This document shows positions 37,034 through 46,739 of a DNA stretch of 64,000 bases, in pieces (the first letter of the stretch is position 1; every line of letters begins with the position of its first letter). The stretch covers positions 24,414 to 88,413 of the forward strand of contig CAZJDX010000013.1 in NCBI GenBank assembly GCA_964544885.1, in the 5' to 3' direction. Under the pieces are notes generated by a model. The model saw only the letters and a program-made list of their open reading frames with translations. It did not search any database and was not told where the DNA came from. Source of the stretch: QQVM01 sp964544885. Lineage in GTDB: Bacteria > Bacteroidota > Bacteroidia > AKYH767-A > 2013-40CM-41-45. The position numbers and the translations under genes are program-made.

Positions 37034-37792
37034 TCAGAATCTGGATACTATGGCTTTAATGACATTTTTCATATTCTGAAAGACCAGCTCTTTTGTCCAC
37101 GCCCCCCAACCATCTGTCCAGCGTTGCGGATGAATATTCATCATTACCTGGGAAGGGAGTAAACCCGCATTGATCTTTCCTATCAGATCCCCGGTTGAAC
37201 GGATCTTTATATCAAAAGTTGAATTCACTTTATCCCTTACACTGTATACTGTACCGTTCCACATTCTTGATGTGTCCGTCAGGTAGAAAACCTTGCTGAA
37301 ATCCGTATCAAAATATGGTTCTGCAAGTATACCGGATTTTTTATAATCGAACTGTTCCCAAAGACGTCTGTTATCCCAACGTGAAAGTGGACTACCATGC
37401 ATACATATTGTCTTAACAGGGTATAATTTTCTGAACTTTTCAAGATTGACAAGGAACTGTTCATACGCCTTATCAACATCTCCATGAGTAAGTGAAAGAT
37501 CTTCGTAGTGGTAACCGATCTCGTGACCCATTCCGGCAATAGCCTGTATGATTTCTTCGTCAAAACTTTGCCTGACCACTCTGAAATAATAGGTTCCTTT
37601 TACTCCGGCTTCGGCTTCGAGTCTTGCCGTAAGCAGGGAGTTCACCGGCAGTCTGTCGACATCATGACGCAAGATCCACACCCTGCCTTTCTGCCCCTTC
37701 TCCATAAAACTCAGGTAAGGCATTAACTCATAACCCGCCGACTTAGCGGACAGGATCAGCGAATTGTAAATGCCCAAAGTAAAGTCACGCAT
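37034..37792 (-). CDS. Polysaccharide deacetylase-like protein
   Basis: A 252-residue NodB-fold protein without a signal peptide. The metal-site motif HDVD (ILRHDVDRLP) lies near residue 40, the second histidine motif GHEIGYHYEDL near 95, and a further histidine in MHGSPLSRWDNR near 140. A C-terminal HPQRWT supplies another possible catalytic histidine. The family removes acetyl groups from N-acetylated sugars or acts on related C-N bonds. Being cytoplasmic it would act on a precursor or lipid-linked sugar. It overlaps the toroid gene by eight bases. Confidence 0.82.
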   Translation of the reverse strand: MRDFTLGIYNSLILSAKSAGYELMPYLSFMEKGQKGRVWILRHDVDRLPVNSLLTARLEAEAGVKGTYYFRVVRQSFDEEIIQAIAGMGHEIGYHYEDLSLTHGDVDKAYEQFLVNLEKFRKLYPVKTICMHGSPLSRWDNRRLWEQFDYKKSGILAEPYFDTDFSKVFYLTDTSRMWNGTVYSVRDKVNSTFDIKIRSTGDLIGKINAGLLPSQVMMNIHPQRWTDGWGAWTKELVFQNMKNVIKAIVSRF

Positions 37793-38996
37793 AAGTAGAA
37801 GATGATCTTTCTTTTCTCGCTCTTAAGAGTTCTGTCAATGCCAGTAACATCCAGGCATTACTCCATCTCATGAAAGAGATTTTATTTGTGTAAAACCTGA
37901 GTTTCCGGTAATAAAAATATCCCTTTTGTTTATCCTGCATCATTGAGATTGTCCATGATGCTATTGTTCCGGCGAAGTCGAGCCCGGGCATGAATTCTTC
38001 CGCGGACCTGCTGAAAGTAATGATTCCCTGAGACTGATTGTGGATTTCAACAGGATACTCAACTGGAATTCTCCACAAACTTCTTCCATCAGGCATAAAC
38101 TGTTTTTCACGATAAAAAGAAAGACCCTTGATCCTGGCTTGCTTCCAATGAGCAGGTGCATTACCGGTTAATTCCATAATCGACTGTATGGAATCCAGTA
38201 CATAGCCCTGATGAAAGTCTACCTGATGTCTTTCCACCCCCGTTTCCGGATCAATCTTGTATTTCCAGTGACCATCCTCATGTTGCATTGAAACTACATA
38301 TTCAGCTGCGCTTATTGCCAGTTCTTTCAGCTTACTTTCACCGGTATGGGAATAAATACGCGCAAGGGTCTCGGCTGCCAAAAGGCTCGCGTTATAACAG
38401 CAGTCCTTCATATAAGGACTGTAGCTGAAACAAAGCCCTTTACCGAAAAAAGTGACCGGAACATCTTTGATAATAAAAGGGGCGATCCGAACCAGGAGGT
38501 CTTTCACATTTTCGTTTCGGCTTTGAAGGTAATATGCGTCCAGTGCCTGTGCGATAAAGCCGCTTGCCACTACCGTTGGTGCAAATGGAGGCAAATACTT
38601 TTGCGGGCTTGCCCATCCGAAATTATAGCCCCAGGAAACACCGTTGAATTTCCTGGAAGCATTTGACTCAAGCCATTTGAATAAAAAATCTGTCTGTTGC
38701 GAAAAATCTTTCTCCGGAAAAAGCGTCTGAAGTTTTACGTAAGCCTGCAACAAGAGTCCAATACCTTTCGGATTATACTCCTTTCTTATTCCCAGTAAGG
38801 GGCGGATGTTAACTGGATTTCTCTTCTGTATCTGTGTGGCGATCACAGCTGGCCAATTGGAAAAGACTCTGAAAGGGAAAGGTGAATTGAGTGTATCATA
38901 AGGGTCGTATCCCTTGAACTTCTCTGTCTCTATGTAAGACCTGAGTTTTTCTATTGCTTCCTTCAGGCTTGCATCAGTTTCCGGTTTTGTGTTCAT
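37785..38996 (-). CDS. Predicted alpha/alpha-toroid protein of polysaccharide loci
   Basis: A 403-residue protein without signal peptide or membrane helix. Its sequence consists of regularly spaced amphipathic helix pairs with GWASPQKYLPPFAPTVVASG and SAAEYVVSMQHEDGHWKYKI motifs, the pattern of (alpha/alpha)6-toroid enzymes such as polysaccharide lyases, epimerases and terpenoid-cyclase folds. Relatives are often left as hypothetical. No catalytic set can be assigned. It overlaps the deacetylase gene and follows the two-domain oxidoreductase, so a role in handling a sugar or oligosaccharide intermediate is likely but unproven. Confidence 0.6.
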   Translation of the reverse strand: MNTKPETDASLKEAIEKLRSYIETEKFKGYDPYDTLNSPFPFRVFSNWPAVIATQIQKRNPVNIRPLLGIRKEYNPKGIGLLLQAYVKLQTLFPEKDFSQQTDFLFKWLESNASRKFNGVSWGYNFGWASPQKYLPPFAPTVVASGFIAQALDAYYLQSRNENVKDLLVRIAPFIIKDVPVTFFGKGLCFSYSPYMKDCCYNASLLAAETLARIYSHTGESKLKELAISAAEYVVSMQHEDGHWKYKIDPETGVERHQVDFHQGYVLDSIQSIMELTGNAPAHWKQARIKGLSFYREKQFMPDGRSLWRIPVEYPVEIHNQSQGIITFSRSAEEFMPGLDFAGTIASWTISMMQDKQKGYFYYRKLRFYTNKISFMRWSNAWMLLALTELLRARKERSSSTYA

Positions 38997-39087
38997 ACCT
39001 GATGCGAATTATTGTTGTTCATTCTTCATTGAATATCGCTCTTCCGGCATGGAGGGTCCATCCTTTGCGACCGAACTCCGCTGCAAA

Positions 39088-41211
39088 TTATAATTCAATA
39101 AGAGCGCCTCCGGTTGCCGCAGATTCAAGAATCTTAAATGTGGCCAGAGTCGCTGAGTAGATCTCAGTGAATGGGATTGGATCTGCGGTATTGTTCCTGA
39201 TTGAGTCCAGGAAAAGTTTTACCTCGGCTGAGTGTCCTTTATCCTGTTTACCTGTCTTCCTCACCGTATTTCTTCCCGTGATGGCAAGTTCTTTAAAATC
39301 ATCCAACACACATACCTTTCCCGATCCATATACCTCCAGCTTTTCCTTCGGTAAATTTTTACTTCCATTGCTGAAGTAGGAGATCTGCGCGATGCTTCCA
39401 TTGATAAAATTCAGCGTAATCGCCACGGTATCATTTAATCCTGATGCGTCTTTCATGATGGAGGCGTTCAAACTCCTGATTTCTGATGAGGCAATAAAAG
39501 CACAGAGGTCTACAAAGTGGCACACCTCACCCAGAATTCTGCCGCCTCCGGTTTTTAAATCCTGTGTCCAGTGGTCTTTCGGTATGATTCCGGCATTGAT
39601 CCTGTAATGTATCGCCAAAGGAACCGGTCCCTGCATTTGATTCTTTAATTCAGTCAGCAAGGGTGCAAACCTTCTGTTGAAACCTACCATTAAGCGATGT
39701 CCGGATCGTTCATATTCTTCTCTGATCTCTTCAAGATCTTCCGGAGAGAGACAAAGAGGCTTCTCCACGAAAACATTCTTCCCGGATCTCAGCGCCTGCA
39801 GAACATAGGTTGCATGAGAATCATGTCTTGTGGCGATGAATACCGTATTGATTTCAGAGTTAGAAAAAATTTCAGCGGAGTCGCCGGAGCAATTGTCAAA
39901 TCCGAATTTATCGGCAATGTTGCGGGCATTTTGCGGCCTCCCGGTTACGACGGTATGCAAGTTTGCATTACCTTTCAGAGAGGGCAGCAGAAAATTTTGT
40001 GCGAAGCTTCCTGCGCCTATCAGGCCAATGACAGGCGATCCGGAAGAATACGTTCTGGCACGGAGAGTAATACTCCTGTAGATGTTTTTTTGTGGATCAT
40101 ACTTCAGGACTATACCAGCATAGGGCTCATTCCTGTCCAGTATAAGCTGATAAGCATCGGGCGCGTCGCTGAACGGAAATGTATGAGTTAACAGACCGGA
40201 AAGGTCCACACCTCCTGACTTCAGCATCTCTGCAAATGCCTGCATGTTTCGGTTCTCTGTCCAGCGAACGTAAGCATAAGGGTAATCAATTCCCTGTTCT
40301 TCATACTCGGAATCGTACCGTCCGGGGCCATAAGAGGATGACATTCTAAGATCGAGTTCTTTTTTGAAATAATTCTCTCTTTTAAATCCTGTGGGTACGG
40401 CGCCGACAACAACAACCTTTCCTTTCTTTCGGGCAAGCAAACCGGCAAGATCAACGGGGTCGGTGGAATCGGTACCGGCAGTAATGATTACCGAGTCGCA
40501 TCCATGACCATCGCTTTCATGAAGGACCAGTTGTTCCAGATCTTCTCGTCCGCGGAGGAAAGAAAGTCCGAATCCATTCTTGCGTGCCAGGTTCACCATG
40601 TTCTGATCAGTGTCAATACCAATCGCCTTAACACCGGCTGCCCTGAGCATCTGCATACTGAGTTGTCCAAGTAATCCTAAGCCGATCACAACGCAATTCT
40701 CTCCGAGTCTCAGGTCGGCCTGCCGAATTCCCTGAAGTGCGATCGCACCAAGTGTGGTGAAGGCTGCGTATTCAAGTGGAACGGAATTATCAATTTTCAC
40801 ACACAAGTTGACCGGAACGGAAACCACTTCTGCATGATTAGCCATGGAACCTCCGCAAGCGACAAGATCACCGACCCTGAAGTCTGTTACATCCGAAGCA
40901 ATGCCAATGACTTCCCCTGCACAACTATAGCCTAGCGGAGAGGGCGAAGTCAGTTTATTCATCACCATCCGATAGGTGTCACGTAGTCCATAAGTGCGCG
41001 CCGCTTCCACTACCTTTCTGACCTCCTCTTTTCTTGAACGCGCCTTTGCAAACAGTCCCAGTCTCGCGTCTTTCACCGTCTTACCTTCAGTGCCCGCGCT
41101 GATCAGCGAATAGTGGTTCCTGACAAGCACACAGCCGGATGATAATGCCGGAAAAGGAACTTCCAGCAGTTGCATCCTTCCATCTTTCAGATTTTGAGTA
41201 AGCTGTTCCAT
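39088..41211 (-). CDS. Two-domain oxidoreductase: medium-chain dehydrogenase fused to Gfo/Idh/MocA
   Basis: A 707-residue fusion. Residues 1-350 or so are a zinc-type medium-chain dehydrogenase (SPLGYSCAGEVIGIASDVTDFRVGD; cofactor loop VIGLGLLGQLSMQML). Residues about 365-707 are a Gfo/Idh/MocA NAD(P) oxidoreductase (GLIGAGSFAQNFLLPSL; catalytic-side FVEKPLCL; VGFNRRFAPL). Such fusions recur in bacterial polysaccharide loci. Each half could oxidise or reduce a sugar carbon, and together they could carry out a two-step epimerisation or keto-sugar conversion. The substrate is unknown. It lies 7 bp after the adjacent glycosyltransferase gene. Confidence 0.88.
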   Translation of the reverse strand: MEQLTQNLKDGRMQLLEVPFPALSSGCVLVRNHYSLISAGTEGKTVKDARLGLFAKARSRKEEVRKVVEAARTYGLRDTYRMVMNKLTSPSPLGYSCAGEVIGIASDVTDFRVGDLVACGGSMANHAEVVSVPVNLCVKIDNSVPLEYAAFTTLGAIALQGIRQADLRLGENCVVIGLGLLGQLSMQMLRAAGVKAIGIDTDQNMVNLARKNGFGLSFLRGREDLEQLVLHESDGHGCDSVIITAGTDSTDPVDLAGLLARKKGKVVVVGAVPTGFKRENYFKKELDLRMSSSYGPGRYDSEYEEQGIDYPYAYVRWTENRNMQAFAEMLKSGGVDLSGLLTHTFPFSDAPDAYQLILDRNEPYAGIVLKYDPQKNIYRSITLRARTYSSGSPVIGLIGAGSFAQNFLLPSLKGNANLHTVVTGRPQNARNIADKFGFDNCSGDSAEIFSNSEINTVFIATRHDSHATYVLQALRSGKNVFVEKPLCLSPEDLEEIREEYERSGHRLMVGFNRRFAPLLTELKNQMQGPVPLAIHYRINAGIIPKDHWTQDLKTGGGRILGEVCHFVDLCAFIASSEIRSLNASIMKDASGLNDTVAITLNFINGSIAQISYFSNGSKNLPKEKLEVYGSGKVCVLDDFKELAITGRNTVRKTGKQDKGHSAEVKLFLDSIRNNTADPIPFTEIYSATLATFKILESAATGGALIEL

Positions 41212-41218
41212 TCTTACT

Positions 41219-42322
41219 TTATACTTCCGACAATACCGTATTAAATGTCTTTGTCAATCTCTCCACCATTTTCTCTTCAGTAAAATTCTGTTCATACAAG
41301 TTCCTGCTTTCCCTGCCCATTTTCTCTCTAAGTGTTTTATCACGCAGAAGTTCAGTCAGGCGACCTGCGATATCCTCCGGATCCTTTGCATTTACAATAA
41401 AACCGTTCAGACCATGTCTGACCGATTCGATGATGGCGCCCTTGTCTGTAGATACGACAGGCAGTCCGGCCGCCAAAGCTTCAACGATCACCCAGGGATG
41501 TCCTTCAGGTTCACGTGGTGTGAACAGAAAGATATCAGCCTCTGAGAGGAATTTGAGTTTATTCCCTCCCGCGGCCGGCGGATGAAAACTGACAGGAAGA
41601 TTATTCGTCCGGACCAGTTTCATACAAACCTCTTTTGTGACTTCTGACCTCCAGGCACCCACCACATCAAGATGGAAGGATAATGACTTGTCTGCCGCAA
41701 GCAAAGAAGCGGCATGTATGACATCCTCGATCCCTTTGGAAGATTGGAGATTTCCCAGATAGAGTACACGAAGAGGCTGATTACTTTTTACTGAATAATC
41801 GAGGTCATAGTTACCACCATTAGGCACAACAAATATTCTTTTTTCATCGAAAATTCCCGAAAAAAGAGGTTTCAGATTATGTCCTAAAACAATGATGCCC
41901 TGGCACATCCTTAGACTGCCATGCACCAGGGACCTGAACCAGCTTGGGAGTGAATTCGTCCAATTGCGGAAATTACTGCCTCTGAGATGAAGCAAAACCT
42001 TTCTTCCGGTGAGCCTGGCCAAAATGATAAATATAAAATCCTTTACATATCCAGTTGTACTCTGACTGATCGGGATCAAGACGAGGGCCGGGCGCTTAAA
42101 CAGGAGGATACCCAGCATTCTGAAATAGAGTGCCATGTTCCTGAAAACCTTCATCACACTCCATTTCCCCATAGTGTTCAGAGACTCGTTCGCTTTGGTA
42201 TTCAGATGAAGGAGCTCAAAGTAATTGCTGAGTGAAGATTCAAGAATGATTTTCGTAGCGATTGCCGGACCCATATAAGGCGGGGGAAGTTTTCCCAGAA
42301 TAAGAATACGCTTCTTTTTCAT
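41219..42322 (-). CDS. Family 4 glycosyltransferase
   Basis: A 367-residue GT-B enzyme. The N-terminal domain starts LILGKLPPPYMGPAI and the C-terminal nucleotide-sugar domain begins VLYLGNLQSSKGIEDVI. The E-x7-E motif is EPEGHPWVIVEALAAGLPVV near residue 275, with both glutamates present. It adds a sugar to a growing lipid-linked chain on the cytoplasmic side; donor and linkage cannot be predicted. Its ATG overlaps the stop of the polymerase-like gene by four bases. Confidence 0.9.
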   Translation of the reverse strand: MKKKRILILGKLPPPYMGPAIATKIILESSLSNYFELLHLNTKANESLNTMGKWSVMKVFRNMALYFRMLGILLFKRPALVLIPISQSTTGYVKDFIFIILARLTGRKVLLHLRGSNFRNWTNSLPSWFRSLVHGSLRMCQGIIVLGHNLKPLFSGIFDEKRIFVVPNGGNYDLDYSVKSNQPLRVLYLGNLQSSKGIEDVIHAASLLAADKSLSFHLDVVGAWRSEVTKEVCMKLVRTNNLPVSFHPPAAGGNKLKFLSEADIFLFTPREPEGHPWVIVEALAAGLPVVSTDKGAIIESVRHGLNGFIVNAKDPEDIAGRLTELLRDKTLREKMGRESRNLYEQNFTEEKMVERLTKTFNTVLSEV

Positions 42323-43644
42323 GCCGCGTCATGAATCTGTGCTGTGGTTCCCGGCCGTACGCTCTGTCCGGCAATTCCGTATGCTTTATTGCGTGGCAAC
42401 ATGGTGAAGGCGAAAATCGGAAAGGTATAGTTCATCAGCGCAAGATAGAGGGTAGGCAGGGTACTCATCGAATAAAGAAGCGTAGCCGCACAAGCGCTCA
42501 TAATCAGGTATCGCTCCGGTGGCCTGAATCTCTTTTGCTGAAACAGAACCGTGATGATGAATAAAATGTATAAAGCCGCTCCGAAGATTCCTGACAGGAA
42601 AACGATCCGTATATAATCATTATGCATTCCACCGCCTATCATGGTCGGGGCCTGCTTGAAACCCGAGAAAGGAACCCCAAAGAACCGGGCAAAGGCCGGC
42701 ATCTTATACCAGACATCAAAATAACGCTCCCATCGTTGTACTCTGCCATTGAAGGCAAACTCCACGTCCTTCTCACCACTCATCACTGAAAACTCCTTTT
42801 CGATCAAGGGTCTGATCTGTCCTTCGTACAGCTTCCTGGCAAAGAATGGGAGAATGACCAGTCCCACGAATACCACCACCATAATTCCCTTCGCGTTGCG
42901 GGCATTAAAATAGACAAAGAGAATGAGCGTGGTGAGAAATACCGACCATGTTGAAACGTGCCTGATATTAATAATCCCGAAAAGGCAAACCAGGAAGAGG
43001 ATGAAGAGTTTTCCCGTAGGCACTTTAACTTTTCTGCCCGCCATGAATAATTTATGCAGAAAGAAATAGGAGAACACGAGAAATGAGCCGATAAAATAAA
43101 CGGCATAACTCATACTGTCACCATACTGCCCGCGAAGTCTTGTTCCTCCTCCTCTTCCTTCGGAAACGTGGTGAGGATCGATTGGACCGATAAATACTTC
43201 GTAGGCAAGCATTCCAAAAGGGTAAATACAGGAATAGAGGAATGTCTGGAGAAGAAAATGCAAGTCTTCTTTTCGCTGAATAAAATGCCGTGTATAAAAG
43301 AAAAGCAGAACGGGAGTAATGTACTTTATCGAATCACCGAAATTATCGATAGAAAATTGTGTGATGAGCAGAATAAGACAATTGATGGCGATAACAATTC
43401 CCCAGACTCTCATGAATTCATCAGACGAGTTCGGAACAGGCCGGCGCAATTTACCGGACTGCAAACTTGCAAATATCAATACCGGTGTGAGTACACCAAC
43501 GATATAAAGGGGTGAGAGGAAGGATGAGATTTCCTTGATCTGATAGAAATTATCTACCAATGGACGAATGAGGATGAATACGGGAAACCATTTCCGCGTC
43601 CAATCGAGGCTCTTCCAGTATTTTTTCCAATCGGTAAACGACAT
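42319..43644 (-). CDS. O-antigen polymerase/ligase-like membrane protein
   Basis: A 441-residue protein with ten to twelve transmembrane helices and a larger periplasmic loop (about residues 275-345, FARKLYEGQIRPLIEKEFSV ... GGGMHNDYIRIVFLSG). The HND motif followed by a helix is typical of the O-antigen ligase / Wzy superfamily. It is the only polymerase candidate in the locus, so it probably joins repeat units (Wzy role) after flipping. Ligase and polymerase cannot be separated by sequence. It is coupled to the downstream glycosyltransferase by a 4-base overlap. Confidence 0.82.
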   Translation of the reverse strand: MSFTDWKKYWKSLDWTRKWFPVFILIRPLVDNFYQIKEISSFLSPLYIVGVLTPVLIFASLQSGKLRRPVPNSSDEFMRVWGIVIAINCLILLITQFSIDNFGDSIKYITPVLLFFYTRHFIQRKEDLHFLLQTFLYSCIYPFGMLAYEVFIGPIDPHHVSEGRGGGTRLRGQYGDSMSYAVYFIGSFLVFSYFFLHKLFMAGRKVKVPTGKLFILFLVCLFGIINIRHVSTWSVFLTTLILFVYFNARNAKGIMVVVFVGLVILPFFARKLYEGQIRPLIEKEFSVMSGEKDVEFAFNGRVQRWERYFDVWYKMPAFARFFGVPFSGFKQAPTMIGGGMHNDYIRIVFLSGIFGAALYILFIITVLFQQKRFRPPERYLIMSACAATLLYSMSTLPTLYLALMNYTFPIFAFTMLPRNKAYGIAGQSVRPGTTAQIHDAA

Positions 43645-43670
43645 CTTTAAATTAATTCTTGAGACAGGTG

Positions 43671-44807
43671 CTACTTCCTTTCCAGGATCGCATCCACAAA
43701 GCCGGAAGCGCTTACCTGAATAGAGGCATGTTTTTCAATAAACATCCTCGCTTTTTGTCCCATCATGGCGGCATCTGCAGGATTATCAAGTATCCAGCGC
43801 ATTTTACTCAGTACACTTTTCTGATCATTATAATCAATTATAAATCCTGTTTCTCCATCTTTTATCAGATCGGTCGCGGCGCCTGCATTCGGTGAGCAGA
43901 TGCAGGGAAGGCCTGCAGCCATGGCTTCATTCAGCACAAGACCCCATATATCGAAGCCGGTCTGAAACAGAAATCCTGAGCTTTTTGCCAGAAAGGCTGG
44001 CAATTCGGCTTTCTGCCTGAAGCCATGGAACCGTACACAGGTATCCAAACCGTTTTTTTGTACGAACCCAACCAGATTAGGTTTATCTTCTCCATCCCCG
44101 ATCACATCCAGTATGAAATCCTTCCTTTCCCGCGAGAATTCAAGGATAACTTCCAGGAGTTTGATTATATTTTTACGCGGACTCAGGTATCCGATATAGG
44201 TAAACCTTTTGGGTGTTTCAGGTATCAGTACCTTGCGGATAGCTGCCGTTTCCGTAGAAAAGAAAGAAGTATCTACCGTATTTATTGCCGTATAGATCTT
44301 CCTTTCGGGTATACCCAGTGTTTGCAGGTACCTTGCGGCAAGGCTTCCGTACGCAATGAAAGAAGCCGCACCCGAAGATACTATTTTTCGCTGTAAGTAT
44401 CTCAGAAAGGAATCGTTCCTTCCCTTTTTTTCCACGGAGCCGGACCAGATACTGTACTTTATCCTGTGCGTAAGTGCATACAGCCAAACCCTGGTGGCGG
44501 CTATCGAAAAGCCACTCAGGATGACCAGATCCGGCTGTTCCGCTTTCAAAGCTTTCATAAGCCCCCTATAGGTAAATAAGGTCTTTTCCTCATTTCCCAA
44601 TGAGTACTTCCCGGAATCCAGATAAGAATAAGCGAATGAACATTCGGCAAAGTTCAGTTTGAACTTTCTTCTTGAATAAGTTGCTGAACCAAAAATCACC
44701 TTGAGTTCGATGCCATGTACCAGCAGTTGCCTGTGTATTTCATTAAACAAAGGTATCCTGTAGGGATTGGGTATATTCGTTACGATAATGACTTTTCTGG
44801 TGATCAT
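43671..44807 (-). CDS. Family 4 glycosyltransferase
   Basis: A 378-residue GT-B enzyme. The N-terminus VIIVTNIPNPYRIPLFNEI is typical of GT4 members of capsule loci; the C-terminal domain has RFTYIGYLSPRKNIIKLLEV and the E-x7-E region GLVLNEAMAAGLPCICSPNAG. GTG (44816) and TTG (44813) starts precede, but the ATG at 44807 gives the standard start just before the first strand. It lies 15 bp after the asparagine-synthase-like gene. Substrate is unknown. Confidence 0.9.
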   Translation of the reverse strand: MITRKVIIVTNIPNPYRIPLFNEIHRQLLVHGIELKVIFGSATYSRRKFKLNFAECSFAYSYLDSGKYSLGNEEKTLFTYRGLMKALKAEQPDLVILSGFSIAATRVWLYALTHRIKYSIWSGSVEKKGRNDSFLRYLQRKIVSSGAASFIAYGSLAARYLQTLGIPERKIYTAINTVDTSFFSTETAAIRKVLIPETPKRFTYIGYLSPRKNIIKLLEVILEFSRERKDFILDVIGDGEDKPNLVGFVQKNGLDTCVRFHGFRQKAELPAFLAKSSGFLFQTGFDIWGLVLNEAMAAGLPCICSPNAGAATDLIKDGETGFIIDYNDQKSVLSKMRWILDNPADAAMMGQKARMFIEKHASIQVSASGFVDAILERK

Positions 44808-44822
44808 AATCAACACTGCCCT

Positions 44823-46727
44823 TTAATTCATCCATCTCCTGAACCAAGCCATGAGGAAATAGACTGTCCACAAGGTATTGGTTACACCTGTATCGCCTCT
44901 TTCAAGACGCCTCAGCTGATTTCTGAGACCCTGTTCAGAGAACTGCGGATTATCCTTACAGAATTCGCTGAGATTAGTTTCAATATAATCGATAAGCACC
45001 TCCCCTGCCCATTCTCGCAAAGGCACATTAAATCCCATCTTCTTTCTGTATAAGATCTCCGGTGGCAGAACCGTACTCAGGCATTTTTTCAGGATATACT
45101 TAGGTTCCGCATCCGCACTTTTCAATGAACTGTCTATGGATAAGGCCAGGTTCACAAAATCTGCATCCAGAAAAGGAGATCTGATCTCTATTGAATTCGC
45201 CATCCCCAGGCGATCCATTCTGTGTAAATAATAATTGGGAATATTGAATTTGAATCCCAGGTAACACATCCAATCGGTATCAGAAAACTTCCTGTCTCCT
45301 CTGTTAACCGCTTCATACATTGCTCTGTAATCCTGTATAACCGAGTAAGAGTTTAATCTGGCGCATTCCCGGTTGAAAGCTTCACTCAGAAAATTTCTCT
45401 TTGTGCTTTCCTTAAAACTCTTTGCGCCACCCCAGAAAAACTCCTGGCCAAGGGCCGCCCGGTTCAGTATCTCGTGTTCAGGCGACAGTTCATCCCAGAA
45501 AGAGGATGCGGCAGCTACGAATCTCCTGATGAAAAGTGGTAACCTGAGATACTTACGATATCTTGGATATAATCTGATATACTTTTGCCAGTTCCTGTAA
45601 CCGGCAAATAATTCATCGCTGCCATCTCCTGTGAGCACAACGATAGTACCTTTTTTTCTGGCAGTCTCCGAAAGAAAATAAATCGGTATGCAGGTAGCGT
45701 CGGCCAAGGGTTCGTCGAAGGCATCCACGACATGCGGTAGAAAATCAAGAAGGTCTTTTGATTGTACTATGCGTTCATGATGATCTGTACCGAACAGGGC
45801 AGCGATCTTTGACGCATAGCGAAGTTCATCATAGTCAGGCTGGCCTTCAAATCCGATCGAGTAGGTTTTGACAGGATAAGAAGCGTTTGTCGTCATCAAG
45901 GCAACGATGGCGCTTGAATCAACTCCTCCGCTCAGAAAAGCTCCTACCGGTACATCACTAACCATTCTGTAGTTTACTGCCTGACGAAGAGATGTCAGAA
46001 CTCTTTCGGCAATACTATCGGCGGAAGCTCCTGATAAATTTTCATATTCAACCTCCCAATACCTTGTGATTTCAGGTTTGCCGCTTTTCCCGAGTTTAAT
46101 ATAATGTGCAGGAGGTAGTTTATTGATATCCCTGAACATGGTCAAAGGTGGTGGCAGGAGATTGTAAGTGAGAAAATGATACAATGACTCAGCATCAGTT
46201 TCCCTCTTCACCCATGGCAAGCCGAGTAAAGCTTTCAATTCGGAAGAAAAGGCAAAGACACCATTACTCAATGTATAGTACAGTGGCTTTTTCCCTGCAC
46301 GGTCTCTTGCCATGAACAATTCACTTTTTTGCTGATCCCATATGGCAAATGCGAACATCCCGTTCAGGTGCTGAACACATTCCGCACCAAACTTTTCATA
46401 CAGAAGGAGAAGAATTTCAGTGTCGCTTTTTGACCGGAAATTATATCCGCTGAAGAAACGCTGACGAAGTTCAAGGAAATTATAGATCTCTCCGTTAAAG
46501 ACGATTACGTTCCCATTCCCGGATATCATGGGCTGATGTCCATCCGGACTAAGGTCAAGAATGCTCAGTCTCCGATGGCCCAGATGAACCAGACCTGAAG
46601 GGTCAGACCATTTGCCGCTATCATCCGGTCCCCTGTGGGCCAGAGCCACGTTCATGGCTTCAAGATGCGTAACAGCCTGATCAACCGGATCACCTGTCAA
46701 AGAAATAAACCCATTAATACCGCACAT
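44823..46727 (-). CDS. asnB: Asparagine synthase (glutamine-hydrolysing) family protein
   Basis: A 634-residue two-domain enzyme. The N-terminal Ntn glutaminase begins MCGINGF with Cys2 as nucleophile, and LVHLGHRRLSILDLSPDGHQ is conserved. The C-terminal synthetase has the PP-loop SGGVDSSAIVAL near residue 262, which adenylates a carboxylate. In polysaccharide loci such paralogues are believed to amidate uronic acids rather than make asparagine; that role is an inference from location between two glycosyltransferase genes. Both active sites look intact. Confidence 0.92.
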   Translation of the reverse strand: MCGINGFISLTGDPVDQAVTHLEAMNVALAHRGPDDSGKWSDPSGLVHLGHRRLSILDLSPDGHQPMISGNGNVIVFNGEIYNFLELRQRFFSGYNFRSKSDTEILLLLYEKFGAECVQHLNGMFAFAIWDQQKSELFMARDRAGKKPLYYTLSNGVFAFSSELKALLGLPWVKRETDAESLYHFLTYNLLPPPLTMFRDINKLPPAHYIKLGKSGKPEITRYWEVEYENLSGASADSIAERVLTSLRQAVNYRMVSDVPVGAFLSGGVDSSAIVALMTTNASYPVKTYSIGFEGQPDYDELRYASKIAALFGTDHHERIVQSKDLLDFLPHVVDAFDEPLADATCIPIYFLSETARKKGTIVVLTGDGSDELFAGYRNWQKYIRLYPRYRKYLRLPLFIRRFVAAASSFWDELSPEHEILNRAALGQEFFWGGAKSFKESTKRNFLSEAFNRECARLNSYSVIQDYRAMYEAVNRGDRKFSDTDWMCYLGFKFNIPNYYLHRMDRLGMANSIEIRSPFLDADFVNLALSIDSSLKSADAEPKYILKKCLSTVLPPEILYRKKMGFNVPLREWAGEVLIDYIETNLSEFCKDNPQFSEQGLRNQLRRLERGDTGVTNTLWTVYFLMAWFRRWMN

Positions 46728-46739
46728 CCTGTTTAATAA

